Source: Lachnoclostridium phytofermentans ISDg
GTDB taxonomy: Bacteria; Bacillota; Clostridia; Lachnospirales; Lachnospiraceae
Assembly (NCBI RefSeq): GCF_000018685.1
Contig: NC_010001.1
Location: forward strand, 2,248,001 to 2,312,000
Length of the DNA stretch: 64,000 bases
Reading direction: 5' to 3'
How positions within the stretch are numbered: position 1 is the first letter of the stretch; each line of letters begins with the position of its first letter. Made by a program: the position numbers and the translations under genes. The notes below the pieces were generated by a model. The model was not told the origin of the DNA. It was given only the letters and a program-made list of their open reading frames with translations, and ran no database searches. This document shows positions 1 through 8,917 of the stretch, piece by piece.

Positions 1-612
1 AATGCTGTGAATGCTATGAGAAGAATTATCACGGAGAGTAAAGAACCAATCACAATTGTTGCAATAGGTCCATTAACTAATGTTGCACTTTTATTGAAAG
101 TTTATCCTGAAGTGAAAGAGAACATAAAAGAAGTTGTTATGATGGGTGGAAGTTTAAGCCGTGGTAATATGGGCGTTATGTCAGAATTTAACGTAGGCGT
201 TGATCCAGAAGCTGCATATATCCTTTTTCACAGTGGAGTAGATATCGCGATGGTTGGACTTGATATCGGTTTAAAAGCATTAGTATTACCAGAAGATAGT
301 GAAGAAATAAAAACAATGAATAAAACTGGCGAAATGGCGTATTGCTTATTTAAAAAATATCGTGGTGGAAGCTTTAACACAGGTTTAAAAATGTATGATA
401 GTACTGCAATTGCATATCTACTTGCCCCTGAAATCTATGAAGTTGTAGATACCTACGTAGATGTTGAGCTTGCTGGCTCAATGACTGCTGGATGTACGGT
501 AGTTGATTTAAAAGGTTATTTAAAACAATCGAATAATGCTAAAGTCTGTATTGATGTTGATGCAGATAAATTCCGTAAGTGGTTCAAAGAATCGATTCGT
601 AAATGTAATTAG
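1..612 (+). CDS. Nucleoside hydrolase (IU-NH family), 5'-truncated by the window edge
   Basis: The reading frame is open from base 1, so only the C-terminal two thirds or so of the protein is present. Seen: the family's GPLTNVALLL segment, MMGGSL, EFNVGVDPEAA (sugar-contacting region) and a MYDSTAIAYLLAPE segment where the family usually has a His-Asp pair. Here the His position is Tyr. Family members cleave the N-glycosidic bond of purine or pyrimidine ribosides to base plus ribose in the cytoplasm. It is followed by a transporter and a LacI regulator, which suggests a nucleoside salvage unit. Substrate preference cannot be told. Confidence 0.85.
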   Translation, partial: NAVNAMRRIITESKEPITIVAIGPLTNVALLLKVYPEVKENIKEVVMMGGSLSRGNMGVMSEFNVGVDPEAAYILFHSGVDIAMVGLDIGLKALVLPEDSEEIKTMNKTGEMAYCLFKKYRGGSFNTGLKMYDSTAIAYLLAPEIYEVVDTYVDVELAGSMTAGCTVVDLKGYLKQSNNAKVCIDVDADKFRKWFKESIRKCN

Positions 613-748
613 TAAGAATTAGAATTTGTAATGCTGCCAAACTTGATAAAATACAACTGGAAGAAAGCTATTTGGTTAGAAAAACACTTTCGCATCCTTT
701 TATTCATAACAAGGAATAGTTTGCGAAGCAGATAGGAGCTCATGTTAT

Positions 749-2164
749 ATGAATAACGTTATCATGTATAGTATTGCATTAATGTCAGTTATTGTTGTGA
801 TTGTTATGCTTATTAAAAAGATGGATATCAAGATAACCATGTTTGCGATGGGTGTAGTTTTAATGTATATTGCAACATTTATGGGAAATACAATTGGTGG
901 TGAAGGCTTTAAATCATCAGGATTGACTATCTTAGATCCATTACTGGTCATTATCAATGAATTTAAATCTTCACTTAATTCCGCTGGGTTTATCATAATG
1001 ATTTTAGGCGGTTATACCTCATATATGTCAGCAATTGGAGCAAACGATGTAACTGTTCATACTTTAACTAAACCAATCAAAAAAATTAAGTCTGTATACA
1101 TTTTAGTTCCGGTTGTTTTCCTTATTGGAAATTTACTTTCCTTGGTGATACCAAGTGCATCTAATTTAGCAATTATACTGCTTGCTACGTTATATCCAGT
1201 ACTTCGCGAGGCAGGAATGACACCCCTTACTACAGCAGCAGTACTCGCGACAACTGCAACTGTTATGCCGACTCCATTAGGTGGAGATAACGTGGCGATT
1301 GCTACAGAACTTGCAAAATATCCTGAATTTGCTGGACTAACTGTATCAAATTATGTTTTAAAATATCATGCACTAGTATCGATTCCAACCTTAGCATTTA
1401 TGGCAGCAGTACATTTCTTTTGGCAAAAGTATTTGGATAAAAGAAACGCAAACCAAATGGAAAATAAGGTAGAAATAGAGGCTGTGAAAGATATTAAAGG
1501 TGGCATGCTATTTCGTACTGTATATACCATTTTACCAGTATTCCCAATATTATTGTTAATCGCGATTTATTTGTTCGATACTTTCACTGGGGTTACAGTA
1601 AATGTTAGCGTCGAGCTAGCAGCAGTAGTTTCCTTTATAATTGCTATCTTTTGCGAGGCTATACGTAGGAAAAGTACAGCAGAAGCTCTGAATAAAACGG
1701 AATCTTTCTTTAAAGGAATGGGTAGTTCCCTGCCAATCGTCGCTTTATTAGTGGCAGCAACCGTGTATGTGTCAGGTCTTAAATCAATTGGTCTGATATC
1801 ATCACTACAATCCACAATGCTTGAAATTCAAGGTTCAGGCTTAGGATTTATCTTACCATTAATTCTTGTTGGATTAACCATATTAATTGTTTTATTAAGT
1901 GGAAGCGGTACCGCATTATTTTATGCGTTAGTACCTCTAATGATGCCTTTGGCTACAGCGGCTGGTATTAATGCACTTGCTGTGACGATACCGATGGCGT
2001 TAGCAGGAAATATCATAAGAGCAGTTTCTCCTGTAGCAGCAGTAGTTATGATTGTCGCAGGTACCGTTAAGATTAGCCCATTAGATCTTGTGAAGCGAAC
2101 TTCGTTACCAATGATTTCTGGAGTTATCTTCATGTTTATCTTATCTATGATTTTATTCTTATAG
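749..2164 (+). CDS. DcuC-type membrane carrier, possible nucleoside or carboxylate transporter
   Basis: A 471-aa polytopic protein with about a dozen hydrophobic segments. The conserved central region IPSASNLAIILL...TATVMPTPLGGDNVAIA resembles the DcuC/C4-dicarboxylate anaerobic carrier family. An AGGAG at 734-738 precedes the ATG. It lies 136 nt after the nucleoside hydrolase and 67 nt before a LacI gene, so the three probably form one unit. Known DcuC members move C4-dicarboxylates; the neighbours instead suggest a nucleoside or a nucleoside breakdown product. The family call is moderate and the substrate is unknown. Confidence 0.65.
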   Translation: MNNVIMYSIALMSVIVVIVMLIKKMDIKITMFAMGVVLMYIATFMGNTIGGEGFKSSGLTILDPLLVIINEFKSSLNSAGFIIMILGGYTSYMSAIGANDVTVHTLTKPIKKIKSVYILVPVVFLIGNLLSLVIPSASNLAIILLATLYPVLREAGMTPLTTAAVLATTATVMPTPLGGDNVAIATELAKYPEFAGLTVSNYVLKYHALVSIPTLAFMAAVHFFWQKYLDKRNANQMENKVEIEAVKDIKGGMLFRTVYTILPVFPILLLIAIYLFDTFTGVTVNVSVELAAVVSFIIAIFCEAIRRKSTAEALNKTESFFKGMGSSLPIVALLVAATVYVSGLKSIGLISSLQSTMLEIQGSGLGFILPLILVGLTILIVLLSGSGTALFYALVPLMMPLATAAGINALAVTIPMALAGNIIRAVSPVAAVVMIVAGTVKISPLDLVKRTSLPMISGVIFMFILSMILFL

Positions 2165-2231
2165 AATAGATTTTTCTCTGCACGTGTGTTACTATATATT
2201 GTAAAGGATTTTTTGTCTGGAGGTTGCAGAA

Positions 2232-3248
2232 ATGAAAGTTACAATTAAAGATATAGCACGAGAAGCAGGAGTTAGTGTCGCAGCAGTTTCTTTAGTGTTA
2301 AATCATAAAGATTGCAGAATTGCTGAAGATACAAAAAAAAGAATAATAGAAGTTGCACAAAGATATAATTATACAGTCAATCAACAGGCAAGAAGTTTGG
2401 TTACGAAGAAATCCAATGTAATCGGTTTAATCATACCTGATATTGAAAATATTTTCTTTTCATCCTTATCAAAGAAAATTGAAGAATACTGCCGTAAAAA
2501 GGGATACGCAATTATGATTGTTAATACAGATGAAAATCCAGCGACAGATATCGAGCTGTTACATCTGTTAGTTTCCAGAGGTGTAGATGGTATTCTTTAT
2601 ACTCCAAGTATTGGAACGGAGGAAGACTATCAAAAGATTAAACCCTATTTAGAAACAATATCAGTTCCTTATGTAATGGTTGACCGTTATCTGGATGACA
2701 TTGAATGCAACAAAGTATATATTGACAATATTAATGGATCTATGCAAGCTATTTCCATGTTAGTGAAAAGTGGTCATACTAAGATTGGTTGTATTGGATA
2801 TGCAGTATCGAAATCTACTACAAACTCTCGTGTTACTGGTTATATTGAGGCTATGAAACAATTTGATTTGCCAGTAGATGAGAAGTATATTTATGATGGC
2901 CAATACAAGGTTATTGGTGGTTATAATGCTGGAAAAGAAATTGTGAAGACTGATTTAACAGCAGTATATAGCTGTAACGATATGATGACACTTGGATTTC
3001 TTAGATACTTAAATGAATGTGGCAAAAAAGTACCAGAGGATTACTCGATTATTAGTTATGATAATACACTACATAATTTTGTAGTAAAGCCAAAGATTAC
3101 AACAATCGATCAGGATTTAGGTAAGCTTGCAAGAAACTCTTGTAGATTATTATTTAAAAATATAAATGATGAAAAAAGTGAGCCAGAAGTTATTTGTTTA
3201 TATCCTCAATTGCTTATTAAGGAGAGTGTTAAAAAGTTAAATAATTGA
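2232..3248 (+). CDS. LacI-family transcriptional regulator
   Basis: 338 aa, the usual length for the family. The N-terminal helix-turn-helix (VTIKDIAREAGVSVAAVSLV, residues about 3-22) is followed by a periplasmic-binding-protein-like effector domain starting at NVIGLIIPDIENIFF. GGAGG lies at the correct distance before ATG 2232. It is placed downstream of and co-directional with the hydrolase and transporter, so it is likely their local regulator with a ribose or nucleoside-type effector (inference). No operator was recognised inside the window because the operon promoter lies upstream of base 1. Confidence 0.9.
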   Translation: MKVTIKDIAREAGVSVAAVSLVLNHKDCRIAEDTKKRIIEVAQRYNYTVNQQARSLVTKKSNVIGLIIPDIENIFFSSLSKKIEEYCRKKGYAIMIVNTDENPATDIELLHLLVSRGVDGILYTPSIGTEEDYQKIKPYLETISVPYVMVDRYLDDIECNKVYIDNINGSMQAISMLVKSGHTKIGCIGYAVSKSTTNSRVTGYIEAMKQFDLPVDEKYIYDGQYKVIGGYNAGKEIVKTDLTAVYSCNDMMTLGFLRYLNECGKKVPEDYSIISYDNTLHNFVVKPKITTIDQDLGKLARNSCRLLFKNINDEKSEPEVICLYPQLLIKESVKKLNN

Positions 3249-3693
3249 TGCTACTATTATAGGAAAGTTTCAACTTGCTATAAGAATTTCATGGTTTTGC
3301 TATAATGTTGACGTTGATTATCTATAATATATTTTTTAGTGATAATTCTTTGGGAAAATGTTTGAATAAATTAGATATAACAAGGTATTCATACAAAGAT
3401 AGCAGAATATAAATTCAGAAGTTGTAGTTTTTTTTGTTCAGCGATTATTCTGAATTGTTTTATAATCTTTTAATCTTTTTAATATGTGAATTAAGGAAAC
3501 TTGTAACGAGTCGCCTTAATTCACTTATTTTATATTCTTAAAGGTTTTTCTAAATTATGACCTTAATCATTGCTATTTATTTGTAATTTGTCAATGATAT
3601 GTTATATAATAAATGGATGAAACAATTTATCTAAATTGATATTAAGAAAACTAAAACTATTAAAAATAAGTACATATACGGAGAGTAAAAATA
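3249..3693. other. Intergenic stretch, AT-rich, one hairpin
   Basis: 445 bases between the LacI gene and the GNAT gene. Apart from the hairpin at 3486-3524, I see no open frame with a ribosome binding site and no repeat. The base composition is strongly AT. Confidence 0.6.
3486..3524. terminator. Hairpin, probable terminator
   Basis: GTGAATTAAGG (3486-3496) pairs perfectly with CCTTAATTCAC (3514-3524) across a 17-nt loop, and a T-rich run follows on the plus strand. It stands 238 nt after the LacI stop, so it could end that transcript or act as a bidirectional barrier. Confidence 0.5.
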
Positions 3694-4137
3694 ATGAAAA
3701 ATTTAGTTATGTTAGAAATGAAAGAGCACATGATTGATACCTGTGTTGATTTATTTATTGATACATTCACGAAAAAGCCCTGGTATGATGTTTATGAATC
3801 AAGAGAACAAGTAGAAAACTTATTCCATAATCATCATAACAATAATTACTTTATTGGTTATGTCGCAGTGTTAGACGATAAAGTTGTGGCCTTAAGCCTT
3901 GGGATGAAAAAACCGTGGATTAAAGGAATGGAATACTATATTGACCAGTTTTGCGTTAGTTACGAAATGCAGGGAAGAGGTATTGGAAGCTGGTTTATAA
4001 AAGAAATAGAAGAAGATATTAAAAAGCAAGGAATGAATGGAATCATGTTAAATACAGAGCAAGGATATCCATCCCAGAAATTTTATGAGAAAAACGGATT
4101 TGAAATAATTAAGGATGTAATAGTTTTTGGTAAATAG
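3694..4137 (+). CDS. GNAT-family N-acetyltransferase
   Basis: 147 aa. The acetyl-CoA motif A is visible as QGRGIGSWF (around residue 95), followed by the typical C-terminal YPSQKFYEKNGFE segment of the fold. GGAGAG precedes the ATG. It stands alone between a LacI gene and the ribosomal GTPase fusion. GNAT enzymes move an acetyl group from acetyl-CoA to an amine; the acceptor cannot be predicted here. Its position before a ribosome-directed protein is suggestive only. Confidence 0.85.
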   Translation: MKNLVMLEMKEHMIDTCVDLFIDTFTKKPWYDVYESREQVENLFHNHHNNNYFIGYVAVLDDKVVALSLGMKKPWIKGMEYYIDQFCVSYEMQGRGIGSWFIKEIEEDIKKQGMNGIMLNTEQGYPSQKFYEKNGFEIIKDVIVFGK

Positions 4138-4161
4138 TAAAATCTAAAATAGAATATGCAA

Positions 4162-4199
4162 AAGGATTAAGGCTCGTCTGGAGTAGTACCATAATCCTT
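4162..4199 (+). promoter_or_regulatory. Hairpin in the leader of the ribosomal GTPase gene
   Basis: AAGGATTA (4162-4169) pairs with TAATCCTT (4192-4199). The 305-nt leader (4138-4442) is long and otherwise without a gene. Ribosomal protection genes are often controlled by leader attenuation, but I cannot identify a leader peptide with certainty. The hairpin could equally terminate the GNAT transcript. Confidence 0.3.
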
Positions 4200-4442
4200 A
4201 TATGGCTCTGCGCAAGTGTTTGGGCGAGGTTCCATTGGAACTTGTCTAGAAACTAGATGTGGAGCTTTCTTCATTAGTGACAAAAATTCTACGGGTACTC
4301 AATCCTGTTTTTATGAAAAATAAAACATGGAAATTGCTAAATTGCAAACTTACTGGTATCATATAAATAGAATAATCGACAGACAATCTAAGTTAGGTTG
4401 TAGTTTTTAAAGAATAGATAAAAACGAAGGATTTAAATAGAT

Positions 4443-7100
4443 ATGAACAAATTAATTATTGGAATATTAGCGCACGTGGATGCGGGTAAGACGACGTTAT
4501 CAGAAAGTATACTTTATACGAGTGGTAAAATTGGAAAATTAGGTAGGGTCGATAACAAAGATGCTTACTTAGACACGAACGAGTTAGAAAGAGCAAGAGG
4601 AATTACAATATTCTCAAAACAAGCCATAGTTGAGTTAGGTGAGACGCAAATAACGTTACTCGATACACCAGGACATGTGGATTTTTCTGCTGAAATGGAG
4701 AGAACACTTCAGGTGCTAGACTATGCTATCTTAGTTATTAGTGGGGCAGATGGAGTGCAGGGACATACTAAGACATTATGGCGATTGCTTGCTATGTATC
4801 AGATACCTATATTTTTATTTATTAATAAAATGGATCAACCAGGGACAGAGAAAGATAAGATATTAAGTGATTTAAAAAATCAGTTAGAAGATGGATGCAT
4901 TGATTTTGGACAAGTTATGTCAGATGAATTTTATGATCAATTAGCGATGTGCGATGAGCTCATGATGGAATCCTATCTGGAAACGGGGCTTGTGGAAACA
5001 AATCAGATAAAGCAGGCTATCAAAGAACGCAAAGTATTTCCTTGTTTTTTCGGATCAGCGTTAAGATTAGATGGTATTGAGGAATTTTTGAAGGGAATTA
5101 ACACTTATACGATGCTACCTAGTTATCCTGATGAATTCGGTGCAAAAGTATTTAAAATAACAAGAGATGATCAAGGAAACCGACTAACACACATGAAGCT
5201 TAATGGTGGAAGACTTAAGGTAAAGGACGCCTTAACCAATAGAGTCTGGGAAGAGAAAGTGAATCAAATCAGAATTTACTCTGGACAAAAATACGAATCA
5301 GTAAATGAGGTAGAGGCTGGAAGTGTATTTGCAGTAATGGGACTTACTCAAACAAAGCCAGGAGAAGGACTTGGAATAGAGGAGGTTTCTGATACACCTG
5401 TATTAGAGCCAGTCTTATCCTATCAGATTATACTCCCGGAAGGCATCGACCCAAGAATGATGCTTCCAAAGCTTCGCCAAATTGAAGAGGAAGAACCAGA
5501 ACTTCATATTGTATGGGAGGAACAGTTGCAAGAAATCCAAGCACAGATTATGGGCGAAGTGCAGATAGAAATTCTTCAGAGTATGATTAAAACCCGTTTT
5601 GGCGTGGAGGTGTCATTTGATGCAGGAAGAATCGTATATAAAGAAACAATTGGAAATGTAGTTGAAGGGGTAGGACATTTTGAGCCATTGAGACATTATG
5701 CTGAGGTTCATCTACTATTAGAGCCAGGGGAACCGGGAAGCGGTTTAGAATTTGGGATAGATTGCAGTGAGGACCTATTGGGGAAAAGCTGGCAAAGACT
5801 CATATTAACTCATCTGGAAGAAAAAACTCACAAGGGAGTACTAACAGGTTCTGCAACAACGGATATGAAAATCACGTTGGTAGCAGGACGGGCACACAAT
5901 AAACATACAGAAGGTGGAGATTTCAGAGAAGCTACTTACCGTGCGGTACGCCAAGGCTTGAAAGAGGCAAACTCAATATTATTGGAACCTTATTATTCTT
6001 TTCAGTTGGAGCTACCTGAGAAAATGGTAGGAAGAGCAATGACGGACATTGAGAAAATGTATGGTACATGTGAAATATCACGGACAGATGGTGAGATGTC
6101 AGTTTTAGTGGGGAGCGCCCCTGTTATCACCATGAGAAATTATCAGAAAGAAGTAACTTCTTATACCAAAGGTCTTGGTAAGCTTTTTTGTAGCTTAAAA
6201 GGATATTTACCGTGCCATAATACTTTAGAGGTCATGGAAAGTATAGGATATGACTCAGAACGAGATCTTGGAAATCCAACAGGTTCTGTTTTTTGCGCAC
6301 ACGGTGCAGGATTTTTAGTGGATTGGAATGAAGTTAAGGACTATATGCATGTGGAAAGCTATTTAAAGGGAAAAAAAGAAGTTTCAGAGAAAATAGCAGA
6401 CTACCAATTTAGAGAGAGAGAAGAGAGACTAATTAGTTTAGATGAGATTGATAAAATAATTAATAGTACCTTCTATTCAAACCAAGGGAAGAAATCCACC
6501 TGGAAAAGAAGTAAAAGTGCACGTGAAAGTTACTACGAACCTACAACCTATGTCAATCGTCAGAAGGAGAATAAAGAAGAGTATCTTCTTGTAGATGGAT
6601 ATAATATTATTCACGCATGGCCCGAATTAAATGAACATGTTGATGAGAATATGCACGGTGCAAGGATGAAATTACTTGATATTCTTTGTAACTATCAGGG
6701 GATACGAAAGTGTCAAATAATCGTTGTATTTGACGCTTATCGCTTACTTGGTCATCCTGAGGAAGTAATCGATTATCACAATATTCATGTAGTATATACA
6801 AAAGAGGCACAAACAGCAGATCAATATATTGAAAAATTTGCGCATGACAATCAGAAAAAATATGATATCACAGTTGCAACCTCAGACGGTTTACAGCAGA
6901 TTATTATTAGAGGAGCAGGATGTTCCTTATTATCTGCGAGAGATTTAAAAGAAGAGATTGACAGAGTAAATGATAAATTAAAGAACGAATTCATAGAAAC
7001 CCAAGCGAAAAATCGTAATTATCTTTTGGATACCTTATCACAGAAAGATAAGTTGAAGATGGAAGAACTAATGAATGAGGATAATACGATAGAGGAATAA
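4443..7100 (+). CDS. Tet(M)/EF-G-like ribosomal protection GTPase fused to a YacP/Rae1-type NYN nuclease domain
   Basis: 885 aa against about 640 for Tet(M)/Tet(O). Residues 1-650 form the GTPase core: G1 AHVDAGKTT (10-18), G2 RGITI (52-56), G3 DTPGH (74-78), G4 NKMD (128-131), then EF-G-like domains. The domain IV region reads GRAHNKHTEGGDFR, where Tet(M) has its YSPVSTPADFR loop, so this is a divergent branch. Residues about 715-870 match YacP/Rae1: LLVDGYNIIHAWPEL, IVVFDAY, TADQYIE and VATSDGLQQ, keeping the acidic residues of NYN nucleases. Rae1 of Bacillus cleaves mRNA in the ribosomal A site. A protein that binds the A site through its GTPase part and cuts there through its tail is the natural reading (inference). 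Tetracycline resistance is unproven. Confidence 0.9.
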   Translation: MNKLIIGILAHVDAGKTTLSESILYTSGKIGKLGRVDNKDAYLDTNELERARGITIFSKQAIVELGETQITLLDTPGHVDFSAEMERTLQVLDYAILVISGADGVQGHTKTLWRLLAMYQIPIFLFINKMDQPGTEKDKILSDLKNQLEDGCIDFGQVMSDEFYDQLAMCDELMMESYLETGLVETNQIKQAIKERKVFPCFFGSALRLDGIEEFLKGINTYTMLPSYPDEFGAKVFKITRDDQGNRLTHMKLNGGRLKVKDALTNRVWEEKVNQIRIYSGQKYESVNEVEAGSVFAVMGLTQTKPGEGLGIEEVSDTPVLEPVLSYQIILPEGIDPRMMLPKLRQIEEEEPELHIVWEEQLQEIQAQIMGEVQIEILQSMIKTRFGVEVSFDAGRIVYKETIGNVVEGVGHFEPLRHYAEVHLLLEPGEPGSGLEFGIDCSEDLLGKSWQRLILTHLEEKTHKGVLTGSATTDMKITLVAGRAHNKHTEGGDFREATYRAVRQGLKEANSILLEPYYSFQLELPEKMVGRAMTDIEKMYGTCEISRTDGEMSVLVGSAPVITMRNYQKEVTSYTKGLGKLFCSLKGYLPCHNTLEVMESIGYDSERDLGNPTGSVFCAHGAGFLVDWNEVKDYMHVESYLKGKKEVSEKIADYQFREREERLISLDEIDKIINSTFYSNQGKKSTWKRSKSARESYYEPTTYVNRQKENKEEYLLVDGYNIIHAWPELNEHVDENMHGARMKLLDILCNYQGIRKCQIIVVFDAYRLLGHPEEVIDYHNIHVVYTKEAQTADQYIEKFAHDNQKKYDITVATSDGLQQIIIRGAGCSLLSARDLKEEIDRVNDKLKNEFIETQAKNRNYLLDTLSQKDKLKMEELMNEDNTIEE

Positions 7101-7139
7101 TTAATTTGCACTAGAATTTATAATGCAAAAAGGGTGTTT

Positions 7140-7200
7140 TGTAATCGATAAGGAATATTTATTTATTTTACAATATAAGTAAAATACCTTTTCGATTACA
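7140..7200. promoter_or_regulatory. Long inverted repeat before the Rrf2 gene
   Basis: TGTAATCG (7140-7147) pairs with CGATTACA (7193-7200), and AAGG (7150-7153) with CCTT (7187-7190) inside it. It lies between the fusion protein stop and the Rrf2 start. It could end the upstream transcript or be an operator region for autoregulation. Confidence 0.4.
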
Positions 7201-7252
7201 CTTGAAAAACATACTTAGCTTATGGTAAATTAGGCTTATGGAGGTTAGTGCT

Positions 7253-7684
7253 ATGAAGATATCAACAAAAGGGCGATATGCTATTCGAGTTTTGATAGAT
7301 CTAGCAGAACATAATAATGGAGAATTTATTACATTAATGGATATTGCCGGGCGGCAGGAAATATCCGAGAAGTACTTAGAAGCCATCGTTTCCATATTAA
7401 GCAAGAATGATTTACTTATTTCTTTGAGAGGAAAAGGTGGTGGTTATAAACTGGCAAAAGCACCAGAACAGTATACAGTCGGCAGTATCTTAAGATTGAC
7501 AGAAGGTTCTCTTGCACCTGTATCCTGTCTTGAAAAGACACCAAATAATTGTACAAGGGCTACTGAGTGCCGGACTTTACATATGTGGGAAGAATTTTAT
7601 AAATTAACCAATGATTATTTTGATGGAATTACAATAGCAGATTTAGTTAAGAAAAATGATAGTGCTGATTATTATATGATATAA
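7253..7684 (+). CDS. Rrf2-family regulator with three cysteines, probable sulfur or Fe-S sensor
   Basis: 143 aa when started at ATG 7253, which has GGAGG at 7240-7244; an upstream ATG at 7238 overlaps that ribosome binding site and is rejected. MKISTKGRYAIRVLIDLA is the classic Rrf2 N-terminus. Cys92, Cys100 and Cys106 form a C-x7-C-x5-C set near the positions used by IscR for its cluster (C-x5-C-x5-C). The gene directly precedes the sulfite reductase and sulfate genes, so control of sulfur assimilation, as done by CymR or IscR relatives, is likely. Whether it holds a cluster is not known. Confidence 0.9.
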   Translation: MKISTKGRYAIRVLIDLAEHNNGEFITLMDIAGRQEISEKYLEAIVSILSKNDLLISLRGKGGGYKLAKAPEQYTVGSILRLTEGSLAPVSCLEKTPNNCTRATECRTLHMWEEFYKLTNDYFDGITIADLVKKNDSADYYMI

Positions 7685-7688
7685 GATT

Positions 7689-7733
7689 AAAAAAGATATC
7701 TTTACCTGGGGCGGGTAACCATATCTTTTTTTT
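7689..7733 (+). terminator. Rho-independent terminator after the Rrf2 gene
   Basis: AAAAAAGATAT (7689-7699) pairs with ATATCTTTTTT (7721-7731), with an inner TTACC/GGTAA stem (7702-7706 and 7714-7718), followed by a T run. It separates the regulator from the sulfite reductase transcript. Confidence 0.85.
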
Positions 7734-7780
7734 GTGTACGATAAAAATATTATCTAGGTAAAGCGTTAAAGCATAAAATT

Positions 7781-7811
7781 CTATAAACATATAGGCATTA
7801 TATGTTTATAG
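7781..7811. promoter_or_regulatory. 12-bp-arm palindrome upstream of the sulfur operon
   Basis: CTATAAACATAT (7781-7792) and ATATGTTTATAG (7800-7811) are perfect inverted arms around the 7-nt centre AGGCATT. The site lies 110 nt before the sulfite reductase start, after the Rrf2 terminator. A dimeric regulator site, possibly for the adjacent Rrf2 protein, is the simplest reading. Confidence 0.55.
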
Positions 7812-7920
7812 GGGTAATATACTACTAAAAAAGTTAATATGTAAAACAATTCAATCTGTCAACAGAATTATGATTGGATGTAAAACAGATTATTAGAAAG
7901 ATATAAGGGGAGGAAGATGA

Positions 7921-8784
7921 ATGGAGAAAGTGGATTATGAGACTCTTAAAAGAGGCGGATTTATGCGACAGAAACAGAAAGATAATTTTTCCTTAAGGTT
8001 ACAGGTGGTTGGGGGGATGCTAACTGTCAAAAATCTAAAAAAGATTGCAGAAGTTGCGGAAAAATATGGTGAGGGGTATGTTCATCTAACTTCAAGGCAA
8101 GGTGTTGAGATACCTTTTATCAAACTTCCTGATATCGAGGAAGTAAAGGAAGAACTATTGCTTGGTGAGTGTAACCCTGGAGTCAGTGGTCCGAGAGTGA
8201 GAACTGTTACCGCATGTCAGGGAAATGTCATTTGTCCTAGCGGGAATATCGATTCTTATGATATCGCGAAAAAATTAAATGATCGGTACTTTGGCAGAGA
8301 GCTACCACATAAATTCAAGTTTGGCGTTACAGGATGTCAGAATAATTGTCTGAAGGCAGAAGAAAATGATGTTGGCATAAAAGGAGCTTTAGAGGTCAAG
8401 TGGCTGGAGGAGAAATGTATTCTCTGCGGTGCATGCGAAAAGGTATGTCGCAGCCATGCGATTACCATAAAAGATGGTAAAGTCAATGTGGATTATAATA
8501 AATGTAATTATTGCGGACGATGTGCAAAGTCGTGTCCGACAGACGCTTGGGATACTGAGTCTGCTTATATTATTTCCTTTGGGGGAACATTTGGTAATAG
8601 CATAAGCAAAGGTTTCTCTCCACTACCATTAATTACATCAGAAGAGCAACTTTTTCGGGTTACAGATGCTGCAATACAGTTTTTTGATGATTACGCAAAG
8701 AAAAGTGAACGGTTTAAATTTACAATCGACAGGGTAGGACAGGAGGAATTTATCAAAAAAATGGAGGAGGCGTATTATAGCTGA
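7921..8784 (+). CDS. Small siroheme sulfite reductase with two 4Fe-4S ferredoxin motifs
   Basis: 287 aa. The siroheme/4Fe-4S ligand pattern is present as C99-x5-C105 (TACQGNVICPSG) and C139-x3-C143 (GCQNNCLKAEENDVG). Two ferredoxin clusters follow: C166/C169/C172/C176 and C195/C198/C201/C205. This compact one-subunit layout is like clostridial and methanogen assimilatory-type sulfite reductases rather than the large CysI. Reaction: sulfite plus six electrons to sulfide, probably fed by ferredoxin in the cytoplasm. AGGGGAGGAAG lies before the ATG. It is first in the sulfate gene group, before the binding protein. Nitrite is an alternative substrate for the family, but the context favours sulfite. 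Confidence 0.85.
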   Translation: MEKVDYETLKRGGFMRQKQKDNFSLRLQVVGGMLTVKNLKKIAEVAEKYGEGYVHLTSRQGVEIPFIKLPDIEEVKEELLLGECNPGVSGPRVRTVTACQGNVICPSGNIDSYDIAKKLNDRYFGRELPHKFKFGVTGCQNNCLKAEENDVGIKGALEVKWLEEKCILCGACEKVCRSHAITIKDGKVNVDYNKCNYCGRCAKSCPTDAWDTESAYIISFGGTFGNSISKGFSPLPLITSEEQLFRVTDAAIQFFDDYAKKSERFKFTIDRVGQEEFIKKMEEAYYS

Positions 8785-8917
8785 TGTTTAGTTAAATAGC
8801 TAATCTTTATTGAACGAAAAAATAGGAATAGGCTAATTTTTAAATAATTCAAACATTTGTTGGTTAAACAACAGGGAAGAAATATCAGATAACATATAAC
8901 AAGTGGAGGTTAAATTT

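Noticed and set aside
4443..7100. Calling the fusion protein a proven tetracycline resistance gene
   Set aside because: The domain IV loop and C-terminal helix differ from Tet(M)/Tet(O), and the nuclease tail points to another or wider role.
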